This document shows, in pieces, positions 42,574-50,393 of a stretch of DNA of 64,000 bases. The stretch comes from Streptomyces sp. WAC 04229 (GTDB taxonomy: Bacteria > Actinomycetota > Actinomycetes > Streptomycetales > Streptomycetaceae): NCBI RefSeq assembly GCF_003947455.1, contig NZ_QHJH01000018.1, positions 1-64,000 of the forward strand, written 5' to 3'. The first letter of the stretch is position 1. Each line of letters starts with the position of its first letter. The translations under genes were made by a program, and so were the position numbers. The notes beneath the pieces are model-generated. The model was not told where the DNA came from, did not search any database, and worked only from the letters and a program-made list of their open reading frames with translations.

Positions 42574-42882
42574 ATGCTGCCACCGGAACTGCCGCCCCTG
42601 CCCGCCCTGACCCGCGCCGAGGCGCAGCTGATCGACCGCTACCTGGACGTCGTCGACCTGCTCGGGCGCATCAACCCCGCGCGGGACGGCGACACCTACC
42701 GGGGACTGCGGGCCGCCCAGGCGCTGGTCGGGAAGGCCGCGGCCCTGCGCGACGCGCTGGAGCTGATGCACGCGCGAGGTGAGACCGAACTGCACGCGCC
42801 CACCCTCGCCCGGGCCCTGCGCGTGCTGGACGGCGAGCGGCGGACGGGACGCCTCAGCCTTCCGCCGCGTTCCGAGAGTTGA
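42574..42882 (+). CDS. Hypothetical protein downstream of the ClpP-like gene
   Basis: A 102-residue, mostly helical, soluble protein with no domain I recognise; it has a Pro-rich N-terminus (LPPELPPLPALT) and a charged C-terminus. It starts 7 nt after the stop of the triad-less ClpP homologue and has only a poor ribosome site, so translation is probably coupled. A functional link with the ClpP-like protein (for example as an interaction partner) is inference from position only. Confidence 0.7.
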   Translation: MLPPELPPLPALTRAEAQLIDRYLDVVDLLGRINPARDGDTYRGLRAAQALVGKAAALRDALELMHARGETELHAPTLARALRVLDGERRTGRLSLPPRSES

Positions 42883-43104
42883 GCGGGCGGGGTTCGAAAC
42901 GGACCAAAAGACGTACCTCCTTTCGGCGTAGGAACACACCCGGTTGACGACCGGTCCGAGTTGCGCGGCCGCCCTCTCCCGACGTCCGCACCCACCGCTG
43001 CGCCGCTGGTCCCGGGGTCGTCACCGCCTACCGCCCCGGCTCGAACACGGGGGTGTCCACCCGAACGGGTGGGTGGTGAGTAACAACACAAAAGCCACGT
43101 TCCG
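42883..43104. other. Intergenic stretch upstream of the riboswitch promoter
   Basis: No gene is supported here. It holds one compact hairpin, CCACCCG-AA-CGGGTGG (43057-43072), which may terminate the upstream operon. I see no good start codon with a ribosome site on either strand. Confidence 0.5.
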
Positions 43105-43134
43105 TTGGGAATTCCCCATCCGGCGAGACAAGAT
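43105..43134 (+). promoter_or_regulatory. Candidate promoter of the nlpC leader
   Basis: TTGGGA (43105-43110), an 18-nt spacer and CAAGAT (43129-43134) form a plausible promoter. Transcription from about 43141 would give a leader of about 260 nt containing two hairpins and the c-di-AMP riboswitch. Confidence 0.45.
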
Positions 43135-43152
43135 CCGTGACTGACGACAAGC

Positions 43153-43209
43153 CCCCGCCACAGCGGCGGGGCGGTCCGGGCGGACGCCGAATCCTGCCGC
43201 CGCCCGGAC
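43153..43209 (+). other. Two leader hairpins 5' of the riboswitch
   Basis: CCCCGCC/GGCGGGG (43153-43159 with 43165-43171) and GTCCGGGCGG/CCGCCCGGAC (43174-43183 with 43200-43209) are perfect stems directly before the riboswitch. They could be part of the leader or a terminator for upstream transcription. Confidence 0.5.
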
Positions 43210-43234
43210 GACCGGTCGCGAGGGAAGTGGATCG

Positions 43235-43400
43235 GCAGGAGTGGAGGACCCGAGCACGACGGGTCGCAGGAGCGGTCGCCCTCCGTGGGAGAGGCGCCGG
43301 ACCGAGCAGCCCTTGGGGTGAAGCCGCATGCGTGCGGCCGGGCAACTTCGCCAGCCCGAATCCGACAGGTCATCCTTCACAGGCGGCTGACGAAGGGTTG
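43235..43400 (+). ncRNA. c-di-AMP riboswitch (ydaO/yuaA type)
   Basis: The untranslated leader before the NlpC/P60 gene matches the ydaO consensus as I know it from actinobacterial leaders: GGGGTGAA at 43315-43322, the hairpin GCCGCATGCGTGCGGC right after it, then CCCGAATCCGACAGGTCATC (43355-43374) and the closing CACAGGCGGCTGACGAAGGG before the start codon. c-di-AMP binding usually turns such genes off. The family is typically found upstream of cell-wall hydrolase and osmolyte genes, which fits the downstream gene. The boundaries are approximate. Confidence 0.85.
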
Positions 43401-43403
43401 CGC

Positions 43404-43877
43404 ATGTTCGCGCTCAATCGTGTCCCGTCCCTGATGGCTCGTGCCGGTACGGCCTCGGCCCTCACTCTCGCCGCGGTGGGCGGCTCCGTCGTGGTCCCCG
43501 GTTTCTCCTCGGAGGCGGCCGCGGCGAGCCATGCGACGAAGGCCCTCAAGATCGCGGCCTCCAAGAAGGGCTCCCCCTACAGGTGGGGCGCCGTCGGGCC
43601 CCGCAGGTTCGACTGCTCCGGCCTGACGCTGTACTCGTTCAAGAAGGCCGGCAAGAAACTGCCGCGCACGGCCGCCCAGCAGTACAACAAGACCCGCCAC
43701 GTCTCGGCCAAGAAGCGCAAGGCCGGAGACCTGGTCTTCTTCCACTCGGGCCGCAGCGTCTACCACGTCGGCATCTACGCCGGTAAGGGCAAGCTCTGGC
43801 ACGCCCCGAAGACCGGGGACGTGGTGCGCCTGCAGAAGATCTGGACCGGGAGCGTCTCCTACGGCCGGGTCAAGTAG
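43404..43877 (+). CDS. Secreted NlpC/P60 cell-wall hydrolase
   Basis: A 157-residue secreted endopeptidase consisting of little more than the catalytic domain. The signal peptide ends near AAAAS (about residue 42). The NlpC/P60 triad is present: Cys in RRFDCSGLTLYSFKKAGK (about residue 70), His in VYHVGIYAGKGK (about 120) and a polar residue in LWHAPKTGDVV. It should cleave peptide stems of peptidoglycan. Expression is probably controlled by the c-di-AMP riboswitch in its leader, linking hydrolysis to turgor or envelope signals. Confidence 0.93.
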   Translation: MFALNRVPSLMARAGTASALTLAAVGGSVVVPGFSSEAAAASHATKALKIAASKKGSPYRWGAVGPRRFDCSGLTLYSFKKAGKKLPRTAAQQYNKTRHVSAKKRKAGDLVFFHSGRSVYHVGIYAGKGKLWHAPKTGDVVRLQKIWTGSVSYGRVK

Positions 43878-43914
43878 CCCCCTGGGGGTCAAGCAGCCCC
43901 TGGAGGGTCGAGTG

Positions 43915-43937
43915 CCCCGTGATCGAGCGACACGGGG
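43915..43937. terminator. Convergent terminator hairpin
   Basis: CCCCGTG/CACGGGG (43915-43921 with 43931-43937) with a 9-nt loop lies between the NlpC/P60 gene and the convergent ATP-binding protein gene. Confidence 0.6.
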
Positions 43938-44444
43938 TCAAACGGCCCGGGGGCGCGTAGCTCTCCCGAGGGGGATGACGGCGTTCTGCCCCGCCGTCAC
44001 CCCCTCCACGGGGGCCGGCCGGCCGGGGGCGCTCCAGGGCAGTTCGATGAAGACGGTCTTGCCGCCCTCCCGCGTCGGGCGGACCCGCAGCTTGCCGCCG
44101 CATTCGGCCGTCAGCCAGCGGATGATCACCATCCCGCGGCCGTTGTCCTGCTGCACGGCGGCGGGCAGCCGCTTGGGGAATCGCGGATGGCTGTCGGTGA
44201 CGCCGATGCGCAGCCGCTCGTCACGGTCGAGGACGAGGTCCACCGTGAAGGTGGGCGACTGCCCGAGCGTGTGCTGGACCGCGTTGGTCGCCAGTTCGGA
44301 GACGATGAGCCGGACCGTGTCGGACACGTCGGCGTCCGCCGGCAGGCCCCACTCCACCAGCGTGTCGACCACATAGGTGCGCGCGGCTGCCACCGAGGCG
44401 GGATCGCTCGGCAGAGTGACGGATGCTTCCAGGTGATCGGCCAT
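43938..44444 (-). CDS. Anti-sigma-like ATP-binding protein (HATPase_c_2)
   Basis: A 168-residue cytoplasmic protein of the SpoIIAB/RsbW-like ATPase fold. The N box is IVSELATNAVQHT, and G-box-like segments are RIGVTDSHPRFPKR and QDNGRGMVIIRWL. Streptomyces have dozens of these, many next to WhiJ-type HTH and DUF397 genes. This one is divergent from exactly such a pair, so it probably belongs to that regulatory module. Whether it phosphorylates an anti-sigma antagonist or binds a sigma factor is unknown. Confidence 0.9.
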   Translation of the reverse strand: MADHLEASVTLPSDPASVAAARTYVVDTLVEWGLPADADVSDTVRLIVSELATNAVQHTLGQSPTFTVDLVLDRDERLRIGVTDSHPRFPKRLPAAVQQDNGRGMVIIRWLTAECGGKLRVRPTREGGKTVFIELPWSAPGRPAPVEGVTAGQNAVIPLGRATRPRAV

Positions 44445-44570
44445 GGCGACGTCGCCCCTTTCTCACGGGACCGTGGTCCGACACGAAGCGGATGGTTCGA
44501 GTACGGTCCCGGACTGGTGCTTCGCCGTCAGACTGCCATCACCCGGCCCGTGAAGGACGGCGATCCACCA

Positions 44571-44586
44571 AGATATGCATATATCT
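44571..44586. promoter_or_regulatory. AT-rich palindrome in the divergent HTH/ATPase region
   Basis: AGATAT-GCAT-ATATCT, centred on the perfect decamer ATATGCATAT, stands out in very GC-rich DNA. It lies 73 bp before the HTH gene and 127 bp before the ATP-binding gene, a likely operator for the WhiJ-type protein. Confidence 0.55.
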
Positions 44587-44658
44587 GTCGCTCGAAGCGG
44601 TGAACTCTGCGACGGCAGAGCGGATTTGGGCGGCCCATAAGGAGTAAGGGAGTGGCCC

Positions 44659-45519
44659 ATGCAGCACGGTCCGGTGGTGCGCCGCAGGAAGCTGGGCGCG
44701 GAACTGCGCGCCCTGCGCACGACGGCGGGCATCACCAGCGGGGAGGCGGCCCGGCTGGTGGGCTGGCACCAGTCGAAGGTCAGCCGCATCGAGACCGGGA
44801 CGAGCGGGGCGAAACCGGCCGACGTGCGGTTACTGCTCGACGCCTACGGCGTGGACGACGACCAGCTGCGCGGGCTGCTGGTCATGCTGGCGCGCTCCGA
44901 CGACGCGGGCGGCCGGCACCACTGGTGGCACGCCTACCGCGGGGTGCTGCCGCCCACCTACCGCGACTTCATCAGCCTGGAGTCCCAGGCCGGCGCCATG
45001 CGCACACTGGAGACCACGGTGGTCCCCGGACTCCTCCAGACACCGGAGTACGCCCGCGAGGTGACGCGGGCCGCCGTGGACGGGATGCCGGAGGAACGAC
45101 TGGACGCGCTGGTGGAGGTCAGGCTGGCCCGGCAGGACGTGCTGCGCGGCGAACCGCCGCTGGAGCTGAGCGCGGTGCTGGACGAGGCGGTGTTGCGCCG
45201 GCAGGTGGGCGGCCCGGGGGTGATGGCCCGTCAGCTGGAGCGGCTGGTGGAGGCGGCGCGTCTGCCCCATGTCCGGCTCCAGGTACTGCCCTTTGCCGCC
45301 GGGGCGCACATCGGTGTCACCGGCCCTTTCGTAATCTTCTCTTTTTCGAGCACTTCTGATCTGGACGTGGTTGTTCTCGACCACTTGACGAGTAGCCTGC
45401 ACCTCGAACGGAAAGAAGACCTAGAGGCCTATACCGAGGCCTTCAACGCCCTTCTGATCCATGCCCTTTCGCCCGAGGACTCGTTGGACTTCATCGCCGC
45501 GACCGCGGCAGGCGCGTAA
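44659..45519 (+). CDS. WhiJ-type XRE regulator (HTH plus DUF5753) with a TTA codon
   Basis: A 286-residue regulator. The N-terminal XRE HTH (about 10-65) contains LRTTAGITSGEAARLVGWHQ and SKVSRIETG; the C-terminal DUF5753 region (about 90-280) contains WWHAYRGVLPPTYRDFISLE and TTVVPGLLQTPEYA. Codon 58 is TTA (44830-44832), the rare leucine codon read by bldA tRNA, so translation should depend on development. A T-rich patch (45327-45360) has unusual codons. A 9-bp gap separates it from the DUF397 gene. These pairs are known from whiJ and abaA loci. Confidence 0.93.
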   Translation: MQHGPVVRRRKLGAELRALRTTAGITSGEAARLVGWHQSKVSRIETGTSGAKPADVRLLLDAYGVDDDQLRGLLVMLARSDDAGGRHHWWHAYRGVLPPTYRDFISLESQAGAMRTLETTVVPGLLQTPEYAREVTRAAVDGMPEERLDALVEVRLARQDVLRGEPPLELSAVLDEAVLRRQVGGPGVMARQLERLVEAARLPHVRLQVLPFAAGAHIGVTGPFVIFSFSSTSDLDVVVLDHLTSSLHLERKEDLEAYTEAFNALLIHALSPEDSLDFIAATAAGA

Positions 45520-45528
45520 GGAGGCACC

Positions 45529-45771
45529 ATGTCAGGCTCCATGTCCGAACTTCCCCGGAACATCCCTGCCGGCACCGATCTGACCGGCGTCCGGTGGCTG
45601 CGCAGCAGCTACAGCACGGGCGCGAACAACTGCGTGGAGACGGCCCGGCCGTCGGCCGGCCGCTGGGCCGGACTGCTCGCGGTGCGCGACTCCAAGAACC
45701 CCGCCGGGGCCGCCCTGCTCTTCTCCCCCGAGAGCTGGACGTCCTTCACCGCCGGGATCCACCAGGACTGA
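45529..45771 (+). CDS. DUF397 protein
   Basis: An 80-residue DUF397 protein: GVRWLRSSYSTGANNCVETA, LLAVRDSKNPAGAALLFSPE and SWTSFTAGI are the family core. AAGGAGG overlaps the stop codon of the preceding HTH gene, giving efficient translation. DUF397 proteins partner with WhiJ-type HTH regulators and relieve or modulate their DNA binding; the biochemical mechanism is not settled. Confidence 0.93.
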   Translation: MSGSMSELPRNIPAGTDLTGVRWLRSSYSTGANNCVETARPSAGRWAGLLAVRDSKNPAGAALLFSPESWTSFTAGIHQD

Positions 45772-45816
45772 CCACCCCACGAGAGGTCGGACGACGCACG
45801 GCCATGCCACGCCGAC

Positions 45817-46944
45817 TCATGGTCGCGTCTCGCCGATCACCCGCACCGCGCGTTCGATCTGTTCCCCGGAGAGGTCCGCCCGAGCGGTCAGCCTGAGCCG
45901 TGACACACCGTCCGGCACGGAAGGAGGACGGAAACAGCCCACGGACAGGCCGGCCGCACGGCAGTCGGCGGCCCACCGCACCGCCCCCTCCGGGGAGGGC
46001 GCGCGCACCGAGACCACCGCGGCGTCCGGACGTACCGCCGCCAGGCCCGAGGCGGTCAGGCGCGCGTGCAGTTCGGCGGCGACGGAACGGGCCCGCGCCG
46101 CGCGTTCCGGCTCGCGGCGCAGCAGGGTCAGCGCGGCCAGCGCCGCGCCCGTCGCGGCGGGGGCGAGACCGGTGTCGAAGATGAACGTCCGGGCGGCGTT
46201 GACCAGGTGGCCGATCACCCGGGCCGGACCCAGTACCGCACCTCCCTGGCTGCCCAGCGACTTGGACAGCGTGACCGTGGCGACGACGTCGTCCCGGCCC
46301 GCCAGACCCGCCGCGTACGGGGCGCCCCGGCCGCCGTCGCCGAGCACCCCCAGTCCGTGCGCGTCGTCCACGACCAGACCGGCGCCGTGCTCCCGGCACA
46401 CGTCGGCGAGGGCGGGCAGCGGCGCGGCGTCGCCGTCGACCGAGAAGACCGTGTCGGAGACGGCGACCGCGGGCCCGTCGTGCGTCGCCAGCGCCTTGCG
46501 CACGGCGTCCGGTTCGGCGTGCGCCACCACCTGGGTCGCGCCCCGGGCCAGTCGGCAGCCGTCGATCAGCGAGGCGTGGTTGCCCGCGTCGGAGACGACC
46601 AGGCTGCCGTGCGGCGCCAGGGCGGTGACCGCCGCGAGGTTGGCCGCGTAGCCGGAGGAGAACACGAGCGCGGCCTCGAATCCGCAGAACGCGGCCAGTT
46701 CGCGTTCGAGTGCGGCGTGCAGTTCGGTCGTGCCGGTCACGAGCCGGGAACCGGTCGCGCCGCCGCCCCAGGTGCGCGCCGCCCGCGCCGCGCCCTCGGT
46801 GATCTCCGGGTGCCGGGCCAGTCCGAGGTAGTCGTTGCTCGCCAGGTCCAGCAGCGGCGAGTCGGCCGGGCGGGGGCGCAGAACCCGTACGAGTCCCGCC
46901 TCGTGGCGCGCCCGGGCCTGTTCGTCGATCCAGCCGAACGCCAT
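45817..46944 (-). CDS. bioF: 8-amino-7-oxononanoate synthase
   Basis: A 375-residue PLP enzyme condensing pimeloyl-thioester with alanine in biotin synthesis. Family motifs are [62 protein letters not shown] and the Schiff-base lysine in [23 protein letters not shown] precedes the ATG at 46944. It is divergent from bioB, and the 150-bp intergenic region contains a palindrome. No bioC/bioH-type pimeloyl genes are in the window. Confidence 0.96.
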   Translation of the reverse strand: MAFGWIDEQARARHEAGLVRVLRPRPADSPLLDLASNDYLGLARHPEITEGAARAARTWGGGATGSRLVTGTTELHAALERELAAFCGFEAALVFSSGYAANLAAVTALAPHGSLVVSDAGNHASLIDGCRLARGATQVVAHAEPDAVRKALATHDGPAVAVSDTVFSVDGDAAPLPALADVCREHGAGLVVDDAHGLGVLGDGGRGAPYAAGLAGRDDVVATVTLSKSLGSQGGAVLGPARVIGHLVNAARTFIFDTGLAPAATGAALAALTLLRREPERAARARSVAAELHARLTASGLAAVRPDAAVVSVRAPSPEGAVRWAADCRAAGLSVGCFRPPSVPDGVSRLRLTARADLSGEQIERAVRVIGETRP

Positions 46945-47008
46945 GAGCCGTCCCTCCGGGAATTTGTAGGCAATGGACAGACACTAGCGGCATCGCCACC
47001 CCCGCGAG

Positions 47009-47026
47009 GTGTGGCAATACCCACAC
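47009..47026. promoter_or_regulatory. Palindrome between bioF and bioB
   Basis: GTGTGG-CAATAC-CCACAC is a perfect 6+6+6 inverted repeat midway between the divergent starts, upstream of -10-like TAGTGT (46986-46981) for bioF and of TTGGCC-N18-CAGGAT (47057-47086) for bioB. It is the best candidate for a shared biotin operator. Confidence 0.5.
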
Positions 47027-47094
47027 GTCGATCTGTCAGTGTTGTGCAAACTCTCCTTGGCCCCGGGCGGGCCCTTAGGACAGGATCGGCTCTC

Positions 47095-48303
47095 ATGGAC
47101 CTGCTGAACACGCTGGTGGACAAGGGGCTTCGGCGCGAGTCGCCGACCCGCGAGGAGGCGCTCGCCGTCCTCGCCACTTCCGACGACGACCTGCTCGATG
47201 TGGTGGCCGCGGCCGGCAAGGTGCGCCGGCACTGGTTCGGCCGGCGGGTGAAACTCAACTACCTCGTCAACCTCAAGTCGGGCCTGTGCCCCGAGGACTG
47301 CTCCTACTGCTCGCAGCGGCTGGGCTCCAAGGCGGAGATCCTCAAGTACACCTGGCTCAAGCCCGAGCAGGCCACCGCGGCCGCCGCCGCCGGGGTGTCC
47401 GGGGGCGCCAAGCGGGTGTGCCTGGTGGCCAGCGGACGCGGCCCGACCGACCGGGACGTGGACCGGGTCTCGGACACCATCAAGGCCATCAAGGAGCAGG
47501 ACGGGTCCGTCGAGGTGTGCGCCTGCCTGGGGCTGCTCTCCGACGGTCAGGCGGAGCGGCTGCGCGAGGCGGGCGCCGACGCCTACAACCACAACCTCAA
47601 CACGTCCGAGGCGACGTACGGGGACATCACGACCACGCACACGTACGCCGACCGGGTGGACACGGTGCGCAAGGCGCACGCGGCCGGGCTTTCCGCCTGT
47701 TCGGGCCTCATCGCGGGCATGGGCGAGAGCGACGAGGACCTGGTCGACGTGGTCTTCTCGCTGCGCGAACTGGACCCGGACTCGGTGCCGGTCAACTTCC
47801 TGATCCCGATGGAGGGCACGCCGCTGGCCAAGGAGTGGCACCTCACCCCGCAGCGCTGCCTGCGCATCCTGGCGATGACCCGGTTCGTCTGCCCGGACGT
47901 CGAGGTGCGCATCGCCGGCGGGCGCGAGGTCCACCTGCGCACCATGCAGCCGCTGGCCCTGAACCTGGCCAACTCCATCTTCCTGGGCGACTACCTCACC
48001 AGTGAGGGCCAGGCCGGCCACGCCGACCTGGAGATGATCGCGGACGCCGGCTTCGAGGTGGAGGGCGCCGACCGGGTGACCCTGCCGGAGCACCGGGTCA
48101 CGGCCGCCGGTGGCGGCTGCGGATCGCACGCGGGCGGCGGCTGCGGGTCGCACGGGGACGGCGAGGAGGGCGGGGGCTGCGGGTCGCACGCCGACGGCGG
48201 GGTCTGCGCTCCGGCGCCGGCCGCCCGGACCGAGGAGCCCCGGACGGATCTGGTGGCCGTGCGCCGCCGCGGTGCCGGGACGGATCTCGCGCCCAATGCC
48301 TGA
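47095..48303 (+). CDS. bioB: Biotin synthase with Cys/His-repeat C-terminal tail
   Basis: A 402-residue radical-SAM enzyme inserting sulfur into dethiobiotin. The [4Fe-4S] cysteines are Cys65, Cys69 and Cys72 in [22 protein letters not shown] and the auxiliary-cluster region [11 protein letters not shown] are intact. After the normal end (about residue 336) it carries a tail with three GGGCGSH units plus one more Cys (residues 337-371), then a basic end. This tail is absent from E. coli BioB and could bind iron or another metal. The ATG at 47095 may be nearly leaderless. It overlaps bioA by 8 nt. Confidence 0.96.
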   Translation: MDLLNTLVDKGLRRESPTREEALAVLATSDDDLLDVVAAAGKVRRHWFGRRVKLNYLVNLKSGLCPEDCSYCSQRLGSKAEILKYTWLKPEQATAAAAAGVSGGAKRVCLVASGRGPTDRDVDRVSDTIKAIKEQDGSVEVCACLGLLSDGQAERLREAGADAYNHNLNTSEATYGDITTTHTYADRVDTVRKAHAAGLSACSGLIAGMGESDEDLVDVVFSLRELDPDSVPVNFLIPMEGTPLAKEWHLTPQRCLRILAMTRFVCPDVEVRIAGGREVHLRTMQPLALNLANSIFLGDYLTSEGQAGHADLEMIADAGFEVEGADRVTLPEHRVTAAGGGCGSHAGGGCGSHGDGEEGGGCGSHADGGVCAPAPAARTEEPRTDLVAVRRRGAGTDLAPNA

Positions 48304-49582
48304 GCCCGCGCTGACGGTGGACGAGCTGCTGGCGCTCGACCGGCGGCACGTCTGGCACCCGTACGGCCCCATGCCGGGCCGGCAGGACCCGCTCGTCGTG
48401 GAGTCGGCGAGCGGGGTGCGGCTGCGTCCCGCGGACGGCTCGGCGGAGCTGGTGGACGGGATGTCGTCCTGGTGGTCGGCGATCCACGGCTACAACCACC
48501 CGGTGCTGAACGAGGCCGCCCGCGAGCAGTTGGGGCGGATGAGCCACGTGATGTTCGGCGGGCTCACCCACGAGCCCGCCGTCCGGCTGGCGAAGCTCCT
48601 TGTCGACATGTCGCCGGACGGACTCGAGCACGTCTTCCTCGCCGACTCCGGTTCGGTCTCCGTCGAGGTCGCGGTCAAGATGTGCCTCCAGTACTGGCGT
48701 TCGCTGGGCCGCCCCGCCAAGCGCCGCCTGCTGACCTGGCGCGGCGGCTACCACGGCGACACCTGGCAGCCCATGTCGGTGTGCGACCCGGAGGGCGGGA
48801 TGCACGAGCTGTGGTCGGGCGCCCTGCCGCGCCAGGTCTTCGCCGACGCGCCGCCCGCCGAGTACGACGAGACGTACGCCGACCATCTGCGGTCGACGAT
48901 CGAGCGGCACGCCGACGAACTGGCCGCGGTGATCGTCGAGCCGGTCGTGCAGGGCGCCGGTGGCATGCGGTTCCACTCCCCCGCGTACCTGCGGGTGCTG
49001 CGGGAGGCGTGCGACGCGCACGGCGTGCTGCTGGTGTTCGACGAGATCGCGACCGGCTTCGGACGGACCGGCGCGCTGTTCGCGGCGGAGCACGCGGCGG
49101 TGGCGCCGGACGTGATGTGCGTCGGCAAGGCGCTGACCGGCGGCTATCTGACGATGGCGGCGACCCTGTGCACGTCGGAGGTGGCCGACGGCATCTCGCG
49201 CGGCGAGGTGCCGGTCCTGGCCCACGGGCCGACGTTCATGGGCAATCCGCTGGCCTCGGCCGTGGCCTGCGCGTCGATCGGGCTGCTGCTCGGCCAGGAC
49301 TGGCTCGCGGAGGTCAAGCGGATCGAGTCCGGCCTGCGCGACGGTCTGGCCCCCGCGGCCGGGCTGCCGGGCGTCACGGACGTACGGGTGCTGGGCGCGA
49401 TCGGTGTGGTGCAGCTCGACCACGCCGTCGACATGCGGGCGGCGACCGCGGCGGCCGTCCGCGAGGGTGTGTGGCTGCGGCCGTTCCGCGACCTGATCTA
49501 CACCATGCCGCCGTACGTCACGGGCGACGCGGACGTGGCACGCATCGCCCGCGCGGTGTGCGCGGCGGCAGGAAAGGGATGA
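48296..49582 (+). CDS. bioA: Adenosylmethionine-8-amino-7-oxononanoate aminotransferase
   Basis: A 428-residue class III PLP aminotransferase making 7,8-diaminopelargonate with SAM as amino donor. Motifs: HVWHPYGPM near the N-terminus, [50 protein letters not shown], the PLP lysine in [15 protein letters not shown] and [12 protein letters not shown]. The ATG overlaps the bioB end by 8 nt, and bioD starts 1 nt downstream, so the three genes form a tight operon. Confidence 0.97.
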   Translation: MPEPALTVDELLALDRRHVWHPYGPMPGRQDPLVVESASGVRLRPADGSAELVDGMSSWWSAIHGYNHPVLNEAAREQLGRMSHVMFGGLTHEPAVRLAKLLVDMSPDGLEHVFLADSGSVSVEVAVKMCLQYWRSLGRPAKRRLLTWRGGYHGDTWQPMSVCDPEGGMHELWSGALPRQVFADAPPAEYDETYADHLRSTIERHADELAAVIVEPVVQGAGGMRFHSPAYLRVLREACDAHGVLLVFDEIATGFGRTGALFAAEHAAVAPDVMCVGKALTGGYLTMAATLCTSEVADGISRGEVPVLAHGPTFMGNPLASAVACASIGLLLGQDWLAEVKRIESGLRDGLAPAAGLPGVTDVRVLGAIGVVQLDHAVDMRAATAAAVREGVWLRPFRDLIYTMPPYVTGDADVARIARAVCAAAGKG

Positions 49583-49583
49583 C

Positions 49584-50300
49584 ATGCCGGTACTGGTGAT
49601 CACGGGCACGGGCACGGAGATCGGCAAGACGGTCGTGACGGCCGCCGTCGCCGCGACGGCGCTGGCGGGCGGCCGGTCGGTGGCGGTGCTGAAGGCCGCG
49701 CAGACGGGCGTGGGGCCGGACGAGCCGGGGGACGCGAGAGAGGTGGCGCGCCTCGCGGGGGCCGTGACGGCGGCCGAGGTGGCCCGCTTTCCGGAGCCGT
49801 TGGCGCCCGGCACGGCCGCGCGCCGGGCCGGACGGGCGCCGGTGCGCCCGGCGGAGGTGGCCGAGGCCGCGGACAAGCTGGCCACCGAGCACGATCTGGT
49901 GCTGGTCGAGGGGGCGGGCGGACTGCTGGTCCGCTTCGACGCGGACGGCGGGACGCTGGCGGACGTCGCCGCGCTGCTGGGCGCCCCGGTGCTGCTGGTG
50001 ACGGCGGCGGGCCTCGGCACGCTCAACACCACGGAGCTGACGGCACGTGAACTGCGCTCCCGCGGTCTCGACCTGCCCGGTGTGGTGATCGGCAGCTGGC
50101 CCGGGGGCCCGGACCTCGCCGCGCGCTGCAACCTCGCGGACCTCCCGGAGGTGTCCGGCGCTCCGCTGCTCGGCGCCGTCCCCGCCGGGGCGGCTGCCCT
50201 GCCGCCGGCCGCCTTCCGGTCGGCGGCGCCGGGATGGCTGGCGCCCCGGCTGGACGGCACGTGGGACGCGGCGGCCTTCGGGGCGCGGGAGGCGCCCTGA
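49584..50300 (+). CDS. bioD: Dethiobiotin synthetase
   Basis: A 238-residue ATP-dependent carboxylase closing the ureido ring of dethiobiotin. The P-loop is ITGTGTEIGKTVVTA (about residues 6-20), the substrate-binding segment is LKAAQTGV, and VLVEGAGGLLVRF is the conserved second motif. It is the last gene of bioBAD; a hairpin overlaps its stop codon. Confidence 0.96.
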   Translation: MPVLVITGTGTEIGKTVVTAAVAATALAGGRSVAVLKAAQTGVGPDEPGDAREVARLAGAVTAAEVARFPEPLAPGTAARRAGRAPVRPAEVAEAADKLATEHDLVLVEGAGGLLVRFDADGGTLADVAALLGAPVLLVTAAGLGTLNTTELTARELRSRGLDLPGVVIGSWPGGPDLAARCNLADLPEVSGAPLLGAVPAGAAALPPAAFRSAAPGWLAPRLDGTWDAAAFGAREAP

Positions 50301-50312
50301 GCGGCAGGGCGC
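50292..50312 (+). terminator. Terminator hairpin overlapping the bioD stop
   Basis: GCGCCCTG/CAGGGCGC (50292-50299 with 50305-50312) with a 5-nt loop includes the bioD stop codon region. Confidence 0.65.
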
Positions 50313-50393
50313 ATCCGGCCGCCGGTGCGGTGGGTGCGGAGCGGTCGTACGGGGGACAATCGCGGTAAGGCACCACCTCGTGAGGGAGGGCCC

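Noticed and set aside
48098-48210. Short tandem DNA repeat (GGCTGCGGRTCGCACG-like units) as a possible non-coding repeat array
   Set aside because: The units are in frame within bioB and encode the GGGCGSH tail, so I treat them as a protein feature.
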